Part shown: one piece after another, positions 1-4,940 of the stretch
How positions within the stretch are numbered: position 1 is the first letter of the stretch
How the letters are laid out: every line of letters begins with the position of its first letter
Position numbers and translations under genes: made by a program
Assembly (NCBI GenBank): GCA_016202875.1
Contig: JACQNX010000014.1
Coordinates: 1 to 5,010, forward strand
Reading direction: 5' to 3'
DNA: 5,010 nucleotides
Origin: Candidatus Aenigmatarchaeota archaeon
GTDB taxonomy: Archaea; Aenigmatarchaeota; Aenigmatarchaeia; GW2011-AR5
The notes under the pieces: generated by a model
Databases searched by the model: none
Told to the model about the DNA's origin: nothing
Seen by the model: the letters and a program-made list of their open reading frames with translations, nothing else

Positions 1-664
1 TGTTTCCTGTTAGTGCCAAATGTCTGCCCTCGCCGCCCTTGTTCATCTCTATCCCCTCAAAATGGAAGTGCAGCTCTTTTGCTTTGCTTGCCTCCAGCAA
101 ATCAAAAACATGCTTGTAATCAATGCTGCCCAAATTTCTCGCATAGATATGCGCCACATCTATGCAGAATGAGCATCCTGTATTCCTGGCAAGTTCCAGC
201 GTCTCTTCCAAAGTGCCGAATTGCGAAAATCTGCCAGTAGTTTCTGGTGCCAGTTCAACGTCCCATCTGTTGCCATTTATTGTTGCCATCATTTCTCTGA
301 CGCACATCTTAACAGCATCGAAGACCTCTTCTTTTTTTATTTTGCCGTAGTAAGCAGGATGAAACACAACACTTTTTGCGCCGATGTGGTGTGCGCGCTC
401 GCAGGTGTCAAGAATTCTTTTCATGCTCTCTTCGCGCTTTTTCCTGTCCTCTGAACACAGGTTAATGTAATAGGGCGCATGTATGCTCAGCCTGAGTCCC
501 GCCTGCCTGTTGGCGTCTCCTATCTGTTTTGCTGTACCGACGCTCATTCTCACGCCGTGCGTGAAGCTGAGCTCCATCGCATCAAGTCCAAGCCTCCGCA
601 CCTCTTGAAGCCCTTCCAATGTCGAAGCCATCGGTGATCCGCTGGGCCCCAGTAAAATTTGCAT
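1..664 (-). CDS. nfo: Endonuclease IV-type AP endonuclease, partial (C-terminus beyond left edge)
   Basis: This is the first 221 codons of a TIM-barrel, metal-dependent AP endonuclease (endonuclease IV, AP endonuclease family 2). In this family the enzyme cuts DNA 5' of abasic sites in base excision repair. The frame is open to the window edge. Seen residues match the Nfo metal ligands in order and approximate spacing: H62 (SIHAPYY), H102 (VFHPAYYG), E141 (APETTGR), D169 and H172 (CIDVAHIYAR), H199 (ELHFHFEG) and H215 (GEGRHLAL), against E. coli H69, H109, E145, D179, H182, H216 and H231. The last Glu ligand would lie outside the window. The 'HFHFEG...GEGRH' stretch is of the archaeal rather than the E. 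coli style. The start is one of two consecutive ATG codons (667 or 664), 21 or 24 bases after the stop of the upstream gene and in the same frame. No clear ribosome binding site is visible, so cotranscription with the two upstream genes is likely. The assignment is confident; in vivo substrate preference cannot be read. Confidence 0.93.
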   Translation of the reverse strand, partial: MQILLGPSGSPMASTLEGLQEVRRLGLDAMELSFTHGVRMSVGTAKQIGDANRQAGLRLSIHAPYYINLCSEDRKKREESMKRILDTCERAHHIGAKSVVFHPAYYGKIKKEEVFDAVKMCVREMMATINGNRWDVELAPETTGRFSQFGTLEETLELARNTGCSFCIDVAHIYARNLGSIDYKHVFDLLEASKAKELHFHFEGIEMNKGGEGRHLALTGN

Positions 665-688
665 CATAAGGACTGGAAAGAAAGGTTC

Positions 689-1048
689 TTATCCCTGAAG
701 CAGATGTGCAGAAAGCAGATTCAGATCTTCTATCATTTTATTCATGCCGTCTATTGCCGCATCAATATAGTCTGTCCTTATAGTTCTTCTGCCGTTATAA
801 CGAGCTCTTCGTGCTACAAGTGCATCATGAAGCCTCATAAAATTTGTTATGGCAATTTCTTGTTTACCGTCTTTTAATGATCTGCGCAATGCAAAAAGCC
901 TAGACAAATACTGTGGATAAGCGGCTAAAAATAATGTCCTTTTTACTAATTTCAGTCCACTGTATTCTTGACCAAATCTTTGCATATCTGGCTGGAATCT
1001 CAACGTTTTGCCGTCCTGATAACTGCCAACATTGTACATTTCTTCCAT
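689..1048 (-). CDS. Basic, mostly helical protein of unknown function in the sec61-beta/nfo cluster
   Basis: This 119-residue protein is not one I recognise. It starts MEEMYNVGSYQDGK and is rich in Arg and Lys. Long amphipathic stretches predict mainly helix, for example LKLVKRTLFLAAYPQYLSRL and a second half running from about YIDAAIDGMNKMIEDL to the end. There is no signal peptide, no membrane segment and no Cys or His metal motif. I chose the ATG at 1048, four bases after the stop of sec61-beta. A TTG four codons upstream (1060) is possible but would overlap that gene. A further in-frame ATG lies at 1039. Its stop is 24 bases before the endonuclease IV start in the same frame, so the three genes look like an operon. 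A nucleic-acid-binding role would suit its charge and neighbour, but that is a guess. Confidence 0.8.
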   Translation of the reverse strand: MEEMYNVGSYQDGKTLRFQPDMQRFGQEYSGLKLVKRTLFLAAYPQYLSRLFALRRSLKDGKQEIAITNFMRLHDALVARRARYNGRRTIRTDYIDAAIDGMNKMIEDLNLLSAHLLQG

Positions 1049-1052
1049 AAAT

Positions 1053-1208
1053 CTAACCAATCAGCTTTAGTAATAGCACCAGTCCGCCAAATATCGCGCT
1101 TATAGCTATAACATGCTCCGGCTTTATCTTTACTTTCTCCTCTACATCAAAATACCTTATCAGCCCTGCGCCGCTCTGCGGCATGTAAGTCTTCTGTTTC
1201 TCTGCCAT
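1053..1208 (-). CDS. secG: Preprotein translocase subunit Sec61-beta / SecG (archaeal type)
   Basis: This is a 51-residue single-span membrane protein, the small beta subunit of the archaeal Sec61/SecYE-beta protein-conducting channel. The translation shows the family layout. A short polar cytosolic N-terminus (MAEKQKTYMPQSG) is followed by the signature AGLIRYFDVEE at about residues 14-24. A basic linker ending KPEHV comes next, and then one hydrophobic segment at about 33-50 (IAISAIFGGLVLLLKLI) ending at the stop. The length is normal for the family. The ATG at 1208 is preceded by AAAGGAT (1224-1218, nine bases upstream) as a ribosome binding site and by a TATA-like box at 1252-1246. It is the first gene of the cluster with the 119-residue protein and endonuclease IV. 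The conserved motif and the tail anchor together make this assignment strong despite the size. Confidence 0.93.
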   Translation of the reverse strand: MAEKQKTYMPQSGAGLIRYFDVEEKVKIKPEHVIAISAIFGGLVLLLKLIG

Positions 1209-1245
1209 AATTATTCTATCCTTTCTGCGCCGAATGTTGTTATCC

Positions 1246-1252
1246 TATATAT
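1246..1252 (-). promoter_or_regulatory. TATA box for the sec61-beta cluster
   Basis: ATATATA on the minus strand lies in the 53-base gap between the coiled-coil gene and sec61-beta. Its centre is about 41 bases before the sec61-beta ATG. With the usual archaeal spacing of about 25 bases to the start site, this predicts a short leader of about 15 bases. That leader would just include the AAAGGAT ribosome binding site. Assigned by position and composition only. Confidence 0.5.
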
Positions 1253-1261
1253 GCTCATTAT

Positions 1262-1522
1262 CTATTTAACTCTTGAGTAGTGCCGTTTCAGAAATCGCGA
1301 TTTGGAACTCACATATTTCCTGTGGTTAATGATGTTATTCTTCATCTCTTCTGTTTCCTCTTCTAATAAGGCAATCGCATTATCAATTTCTGCTAACAGA
1401 ATATCGTCTCTCTTGGCAATCTCTTTTTTTCTAAATGAGTTATGATCTCTGATGAGCCTATTGATTTCTATTTGCATGTTTTCTAAATTTCTCTTCGCTT
1501 TAAGAAGCTCTGGCCATGCCAT
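1262..1522 (-). CDS. Small charged coiled-coil protein, function unknown
   Basis: This 86-residue protein has no family I recognise. After MAWPELL the sequence is almost wholly predicted helix, rich in Lys, Arg and Glu. It has heptad-like spacing of Leu and Ile in two stretches: about 6-30 (KRNLENMQIEINRLIRDHN) and 40-67 (ILLAEIDNAIALLEEETEEM). The tail is strongly basic (SKSRFLKRHYSRVK). No signal, membrane span or metal motif is present. A helical hairpin or dimeric coiled coil is the simplest reading. There is no ribosome binding site before the ATG at 1522, but an AT-rich TATA-like element sits about 24 bases upstream, which fits a leaderless message. The gene lies between the membrane protein gene and sec61-beta, and the latter has its own promoter. 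The codon-phase length, start signals and tight fit suggest a real gene. Confidence 0.7.
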   Translation of the reverse strand: MAWPELLKAKRNLENMQIEINRLIRDHNSFRKKEIAKRDDILLAEIDNAIALLEEETEEMKNNIINHRKYVSSKSRFLKRHYSRVK

Positions 1523-1539
1523 GGGAAATACGTTGCACG

Positions 1540-1553
1540 TAAAATATTAAATA
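1540..1553 (-). promoter_or_regulatory. TATA-like promoter element for the coiled-coil gene
   Basis: The minus strand reads TATTTAATATTTTA here, an AT-rich island in otherwise mixed sequence. Its centre is about 24 bases before the ATG at 1522, so transcription would start at or next to the start codon and give a leaderless message. Position and composition are the only evidence. Confidence 0.45.
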
Positions 1554-1564
1554 CCATGTGCCTG

Positions 1565-1588
1565 TGTCAGTTGACAGTATCGTGTCAA
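1565..1588. repeat. Overlapping inverted repeats TGTCA/TGACA at the end of the membrane protein gene
   Basis: TTGACA and TGTCAA form perfect 6-base arms (1571-1576 and 1583-1588) around a 6-base loop. A further TGTCA at 1565-1569 pairs with the same TGACA across two bases. The right arm contains the TGA stop of the membrane protein gene. The array sits 12 to 35 bases upstream of the TATA-like element of the coiled-coil gene. It could be a weak hairpin at the 3' end of one transcript or an operator for the next gene. No T-tract follows directly, so I do not call it a terminator. Confidence 0.35.
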
Positions 1589-2049
1589 TTCTTCATGAAA
1601 ATACCGTTCAGCACTGTGAGCAAGCCAAGAATCAGCGAGCCTGCAAGGAAGTACGAGTTGCCGAAAGCCAGCGTAAATACGGAGGAGAACAGGAGAATGA
1701 GTGAGCTTGCAATAGCGAGGCTGTCCTTTGTCTCATGACCGCCAGCGAATAGAGAAGCGCCTATGAGCAGGAACCAGAGTGACATGAGAAATGCAAAGTT
1801 CAGGGAGATTACCCCCAGTGCAACAACAACAGTGACTATCAGCCCGAAGATGTGTGCTTGCGTCCAGACAGCACGCATGCTTTTTGACATCTTTTTCATG
1901 GACTTAAGCATAAAGTAATTGGCAACATTAAAAATAATCGCCCATGCGATCCATATCCATGCTGCATTGTAACCCTGAACAGCAAGCCAGTAGGACAGGA
2001 AAAATCCTACGAGGAGGACAAGTCCCCAGATAAAAAGAGAACTTTTCAT
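1585..2049 (-). CDS. Six-helix integral membrane protein, function unknown
   Basis: This 154-residue, very hydrophobic protein has about six predicted transmembrane helices, at residues 4-23, 29-48, 65-84, 85-103, 108-129 and 132-151. The only sizeable polar loop (49-64, KSMKKMSKSMRAVWTQ) lies between helices 2 and 3 and is strongly basic, so by the positive-inside rule it should be cytoplasmic. That places both termini inside. The motif GASLFAGGHETKD ends helix 4. I see no transporter signature, catalytic motif or charged residue inside a helix, and I do not recognise the family. The ATG at 2049 is preceded by GAGG four bases upstream, a little close for a ribosome binding site, and by a TATA element 22-29 bases upstream. 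The gene is divergent from the pentapeptide cluster and shares a short intergenic region with it. Confidence 0.85.
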   Translation of the reverse strand: MKSSLFIWGLVLLVGFFLSYWLAVQGYNAAWIWIAWAIIFNVANYFMLKSMKKMSKSMRAVWTQAHIFGLIVTVVVALGVISLNFAFLMSLWFLLIGASLFAGGHETKDSLAIASSLILLFSSVFTLAFGNSYFLAGSLILGLLTVLNGIFMKN

Positions 2050-2069
2050 ACTTCCTCTTTGTTTTGTTG

Positions 2070-2087
2070 ATATATAAAGATTTTATT
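2070..2087 (-). promoter_or_regulatory. BRE/TATA promoter of the membrane protein gene (15-base element, copy 1)
   Basis: On the minus strand this reads AATAAAATC followed by TTTATATA, a good match to the archaeal layout of an A-rich BRE followed directly by a TATA box. The TATA box is 22-29 bases before the ATG at 2049. The 15 bases at 2073-2087 are identical to 4766-4780, which lie at a similar distance before the lipoprotein gene on the same strand. Confidence 0.6.
2071..2079 (+). promoter_or_regulatory. Possible TATA box for the pentapeptide cluster (shared, divergent)
   Basis: TATATAAAG on the plus strand is centred about 27 bases before the ATG at 2102, the distance expected for a leaderless start. 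The same bases form the TATA box of the opposite gene. The sequence upstream of it on this strand (TTTGTTTTGTTGA) is not A-rich, so a BRE for this direction is weak. Confidence 0.4.
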
Positions 2088-2101
2088 GTGTCAGTATAAT
2101 C

Positions 2102-2818
2102 ATGCAGAAAACCATGCTCAGCAGCGAATTCCTGGAGCGCATTACGACAGGCCAGAGAGAGTTTGATGGCATGGAGCTACACTATGCGGACTTTGACGGC
2201 CGCCGCTTCGAAGGCCTGCGGTTCAGGAACTGCAAGTTCTACTTTGCTACCACGCGGTACTGCAAATTCAAGGATGTCGTATTCGAAAATTGTGAGTTCT
2301 TTTTTGGCGCATTTAGGGGAAGCGAATTCCAGGCAGTTGAATTTATTGGTTGCGGCTTTGATTACGGCGGGTTTGTAGAAGCTGCATTTACTGCTTCTAG
2401 AATGATCCGTTGCCGGTTAAGCTGGACGATGCTTATAGATGCCAAGCTTGGCGGCCTGGAAATGATGAACTGCACGGAATTCAACGTCGTCCGCCATATT
2501 TCTGAGGTAACTCCGGAAATGGTAGAAAAAGGCCTTTCAAGCCTGCAGCCGGCGCTGCAGCAGCTGGACTTCGACATGCAGCAAAAAATCAGGCAGCTGA
2601 TAGACAGCATAGCCAAGCGCTATAGCATACAGCTTCCTGCTACAATCGGCAAAGTTGAGAGGAAGTACGGCGAAACACCGCCCATTCCGTCCGGCTACCA
2701 GTTATTCGACGCTATTGTCAATACAGCCATCAGCATCTACGGTGAGAAGAACAAGTACCATGCAAGGAACATATACGACACTAATGTGGGAAATAAGGAT
2801 CCGAGGGACAGGCGTTGA
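2102..2818 (+). CDS. Pentapeptide-repeat beta-helix protein, copy 1
   Basis: This 238-residue protein has three parts: a helical N-terminus (1-18), about 21 uninterrupted five-residue repeats with the central Phe/Leu/Met at positions 21, 26, 31 and so on to 121, and a helical C-terminal region (about 130-238). Typical repeats are RNCKF, KDVVF, ENCEF and RGSEF. One central position (51) is Thr. The repeats predict a right-handed quadrilateral beta-helix of about five coils, as in Qnr, MfpA and other pentapeptide proteins. Those mimic B-DNA and protect gyrase, but most family members have no known role. Cys at 44, 64, 84, 104 and 124 recur every 20 residues and would stack along one face. The C-terminus carries LDFDMQQKIRQLID, GYQLFDA and the tail KDPRDRR, shared with copy 2. 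No signal peptide is present. The ATG at 2102 suits a leaderless transcript; the ATG at 2114 aligns with a start option of copy 2. Molecular role unknown. Confidence 0.92.
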   Translation: MQKTMLSSEFLERITTGQREFDGMELHYADFDGRRFEGLRFRNCKFYFATTRYCKFKDVVFENCEFFFGAFRGSEFQAVEFIGCGFDYGGFVEAAFTASRMIRCRLSWTMLIDAKLGGLEMMNCTEFNVVRHISEVTPEMVEKGLSSLQPALQQLDFDMQQKIRQLIDSIAKRYSIQLPATIGKVERKYGETPPIPSGYQLFDAIVNTAISIYGEKNKYHARNIYDTNVGNKDPRDRR

Positions 2819-3546
2819 ATATTATGCTCAGCAGCGAGTTTCTGGAATGTCTTGCCCAAGGCCAGAGGGAATTCAGCGACATCCGGCTGCAGTACGCTGA
2901 CCTGAGCGGCAGGCATTTTGTTGGCCTGACATTCAGGAACTGCAAGTTTTATTTCGTGATATTGAGACACTGCAATTTTAAAGACGTCGTTTTTGAGGGC
3001 TGCGAATTTTTCTTTACTTCTTTCGGCGATAGTAAATTCGAAAGTGCAGAATTTCGTCGCTGCCAGTTGGATTACTCAGGCTTTGGCGATGCAATTGTGG
3101 AAAATAGCAGGATGGTAGATACGCGACTCTCTTGGCACAACTTTATTGATGCGAAAATAGGTGGACTGGAACTTATGAACTGCACGGAATTCATGGTCCT
3201 GAGAAACATTTCTGAACTGACTCCAAAGATAATAGAATCGGGCTTGCGCAGCTTACAACCCATAATCAGCCAGCTCGATTTCGATATGCAGGAAAAGGTG
3301 AAAGCCATTATGAACGCTTTTGCGCAGCAGCACGGTCTAGAACTGCCTGACATCTCAAATAAGACCCAGAGAAATGCTTATGGGGAGCTTCAGGGCAGCC
3401 ATGCAAAAGGCTACCAGCTTTTGGATGCTTTTGTTGATACAGCTATCCGCATCTACGGGGAGAAAAACCTCTATCAATCAAAGAATATATACGACATAAA
3501 TCAAAATATCGCTAAGAAGGATCCAAGAGACAGGCGTTTACCATGA
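2815..3546 (+). CDS. Pentapeptide-repeat beta-helix protein, copy 2 (tandem paralogue)
   Basis: This 243-residue protein aligns without gaps to copy 1 over the first 175 residues or so, with roughly 58% identity by hand count. It has the same 21-repeat beta-helix (central residues 20 to 120), Cys at 43, 63, 83 and 123 (103 is Thr), and the same C-terminal region with LDFDMQ, GYQLLDA, IYGEKN and KDPRDRR, followed by LP. The TTG at 2815 overlaps the TGA of copy 1, and a GAGG eight bases before it would serve as a ribosome binding site. An ATG at 2824 is the alternative, giving MLSSEF exactly as in copy 1. I kept the longer form but the choice is open. The product is probably cytoplasmic and made together with copy 1, perhaps as a partner or heterodimer. 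Paralogy is clear; function is not known. Confidence 0.92.
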   Translation: MNIMLSSEFLECLAQGQREFSDIRLQYADLSGRHFVGLTFRNCKFYFVILRHCNFKDVVFEGCEFFFTSFGDSKFESAEFRRCQLDYSGFGDAIVENSRMVDTRLSWHNFIDAKIGGLELMNCTEFMVLRNISELTPKIIESGLRSLQPIISQLDFDMQEKVKAIMNAFAQQHGLELPDISNKTQRNAYGELQGSHAKGYQLLDAFVDTAIRIYGEKNLYQSKNIYDINQNIAKKDPRDRRLP

Positions 3547-3650
3547 AGTGTGATTTCTGCGGCCTTGATTGCGCCGAGAGAAGCTGCAAGCTCATCTGTC
3601 CGCAGCACGGCATTGTCGTGAGCTGCGCGGATGTCGGAGAGGAGCTATGA
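3543..3650 (+). CDS. 35-residue cysteine-rich putative zinc-binding microprotein
   Basis: This small gene starts at an ATG overlapping the stop of copy 2 (ATGA), the standard sign of translational coupling. The product is 35 residues with six Cys (3, 6, 10, 15, 19, 28) and one His (22). It contains CDFC and CPQH, that is C-x2-C, 12 residues, C-x2-H, which could hold one zinc in a minimal zinc-ribbon-like fold. A weak AGG lies eight bases before the ATG. The C-terminus is acidic (DVGEEL). I know of no named family. Because it is short, the coding call rests on the overlap, the Cys pairing and the clean stop. It might be the end of an originally longer gene, but no further frame follows before the convergent lipoprotein gene. 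Confidence 0.65.
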   Translation: MKCDFCGLDCAERSCKLICPQHGIVVSCADVGEEL

Positions 3651-3751
3651 TCTCTAGATAGCTATTGTAGGTGTTATTTCAAAAATTGCCGTCAGTCTTT
3701 TGAACAGATCAGGGTGCCACCAGCATCTGTCATGGCCTGCATATTAAAACT
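3651..3751. other. Convergent intergenic region, no gene seen
   Basis: These 101 bases separate the 3' ends of the pentapeptide cluster and the lipoprotein gene. Only very short open frames are present (for example 16 codons on the minus strand). Short T-runs on each strand (CTTTT near 3696-3700 on plus, TTTTT near 3680-3684 on minus) could end transcription in the archaeal manner, but none is long or convincing. Confidence 0.5.
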
Positions 3752-4738
3752 TCAGCTGTTAATTGTGTGCCCGAATTTTATCTGTACCTGCCCTGATTGT
3801 GAAACAGTCGGCGGCTCTGCTCTGTATATGATCCAGAAAAAGTCCACTCTGGTCTCAGAAGATTCAATAGGACCATCGCCAATGTCATTATTCCATCCAT
3901 TAAGAATTATCTTCTTTGTGGGGCCGTAAGATGGTGTGGCCCATCGTTCCCAGTCTGTATCTGTTATTGGCTCCACCTTCCATGTGCCTTTCGAACTGCC
4001 AAATTCCCATGTTCCGTCGCTCCTGAGTTCCAGGACTCTGGTGCTCGCTGTATCCAAATAATTGCTGCTTCCACTATCATAATAAATAACTTCTGAATAT
4101 GCACGCCATCCGCCGACTAACTCTGTATTCGCAGTTGTTATCGTTTTTTGTTGTGGCTGTGTTTGTTGCTGCAGAATATTGGTAATTATCTTGAAAGAGG
4201 CGGCCATTTTTTCTGCCGTGCCCCTGTACGCAGAGAATTTTTCTTCCTGGGCTGTATATGTAATGACATATGCCAGGTCATCCTTTATTGTCCATGCTTG
4301 CATGACCTGTAATTTGCCGTATTGTCCCTGAAACGTGTAAACTATCTTACGTGCTGGATTGCCATCAAGCGTTATATCATTTGCTTCTGTGATTAAGGCA
4401 TCAGGAAATGTCCGGGCTAGCTGCTGCAATGCGAATTCTGTGTAGTCTTCCATAGTAAGTTTTTGCTCTGATAAATCGTTCATCACTACATTGACGCTGT
4501 CGCGGAATATGTCGTTTTTGTCCTCAAGCGGAGAAACAAATGCAACTACAATGCCCTCTGCATTTTCGTTCACAGTCCAGCTTGCAGGGTATTGCATCTG
4601 GATGCCATACGTAGGGTTGCTGTAAGCCAGAAAATCGGCTGACAGTGGTCTTGCAGCCGGCTCATTGCTGGTTGTGCAGCCGCTGGCAAACACCATCCCG
4701 GCAAGCAGAAGCGCCAGAACACTATAACTCATTTTCAT
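3752..4738 (-). CDS. Secreted lipoprotein: PsbP/DUF1795-like domain plus C-terminal beta-rich domain
   Basis: This 328-residue exported protein has a short signal peptide (MKMSYSVLALLLAGMVFASG) ending in a lipobox-like site with Cys21. The next part, about residues 38-186, has the features of PsbP/DcrB (DUF1795)-like domains: YGIQMQYPASWTV at the start, a central helix (MEDYTEFALQQLARTFP), a G-P-A-R-K-IVYTF strand, and a final helix before SFKII. Such domains occur widely on archaeal surface lipoproteins, with unclear function. A Gln/Thr linker (188-204) leads to a second domain (207-328) with W211, LELRSDGTW, GTWKVEP, KKIILNGW and FFWIIYR. This looks like a lipocalin-like beta-barrel pattern; that is inference. 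The start has no ribosome binding site but a BRE/TATA element lies about 28 bases upstream, so the message is probably nearly leaderless. Export and the first domain are secure; the ligand is unknown. Confidence 0.88.
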   Translation of the reverse strand: MKMSYSVLALLLAGMVFASGCTTSNEPAARPLSADFLAYSNPTYGIQMQYPASWTVNENAEGIVVAFVSPLEDKNDIFRDSVNVVMNDLSEQKLTMEDYTEFALQQLARTFPDALITEANDITLDGNPARKIVYTFQGQYGKLQVMQAWTIKDDLAYVITYTAQEEKFSAYRGTAEKMAASFKIITNILQQQTQPQQKTITTANTELVGGWRAYSEVIYYDSGSSNYLDTASTRVLELRSDGTWEFGSSKGTWKVEPITDTDWERWATPSYGPTKKIILNGWNNDIGDGPIESSETRVDFFWIIYRAEPPTVSQSGQVQIKFGHTINS

Positions 4739-4764
4739 ATTTCTTAACGATTGTTTTGGCCGCC

Positions 4765-4780
4765 TTATAAAGATTTTATT
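4765..4780 (-). promoter_or_regulatory. BRE/TATA promoter of the lipoprotein gene (15-base element, copy 2)
   Basis: On the minus strand this reads AATAAAATC then TTTATAA, with the TATA part about 28 bases before the ATG at 4738. Positions 4766-4780 are identical to 2073-2087 in front of the membrane protein gene. The BRE half overlaps the stop codon of the upstream 47-residue gene, so the lipoprotein can be transcribed independently of it. Confidence 0.6.
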
Positions 4781-4919
4781 TGCGGCCTTTGAGGTACTTG
4801 AAAAATTGTATCTGCCTCTGCCTCTTCAGCGCATCTTTCTTCATTCTGAATGTGCCCAGCACTTTTTTCCTGTCTGAAGAGTACAGCACCCATTGCGAAC
4901 CACGCTTTACGATGACCAT
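4776..4919 (-). CDS. 47-residue basic protein of unknown function
   Basis: The product starts MVIVKRGSQWVLYSS and ends QIQFFKYLKGRK. The layout is two short predicted strands (VIVKRG-QWVLYSS and KKVLGTF) and one basic helix (about 25-43). It resembles a recurring kind of very short archaeal, bacterial and phage protein with a KRG-x-W-x-V..., K-x-LG... and K-x-A-x-KR-x-x-QI pattern, for which I know no function. The frame stays open upstream to a TTG at 4997, but that extra stretch does not fit the pattern. The ATG at 4919 fits better and has a TATA-like box about 27 bases before it. There is no ribosome binding site, so a leaderless message is likely. Its stop at 4776-4778 overlaps the promoter of the lipoprotein gene. 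Confidence 0.7.
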   Translation of the reverse strand: MVIVKRGSQWVLYSSDRKKVLGTFRMKKDALKRQRQIQFFKYLKGRK

Positions 4920-4940
4920 GCGTATAATTAGATTTACAAG

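Noticed and set aside
13..454. Several plus-strand open frames opposite the endonuclease IV gene
   Set aside because: They have low-complexity, Ser/Pro/Cys-rich translations, no start signals, and lie fully antisense to a gene with clear catalytic residues.
689..1060. TTG start at 1060 for the 119-residue protein
   Set aside because: It would overlap the end of sec61-beta by eight bases with no ribosome binding site. The ATG at 1048, four bases after that stop, is simpler.
1571..1588. Rho-independent-like terminator of the membrane protein gene
   Set aside because: The arms are only six AT-rich bases, no T-tract follows directly, and the hairpin includes the stop codon.
2362..3353. Minus-strand open frames inside the pentapeptide genes (2616-2362, 2970-2737 and 3353-3072)
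   Set aside because: The frames at 2616-2362 and 3353-3072 resemble each other only because the two plus-strand genes are paralogues. The protein patterns are Ser/Cys-rich shadows without start signals.
2102..3546. Assignment of the pentapeptide proteins as Qnr/MfpA-type quinolone resistance proteins
   Set aside because: Only the general repeat fold is shared. No Qnr-type loops are visible, and the C-terminal region is different.
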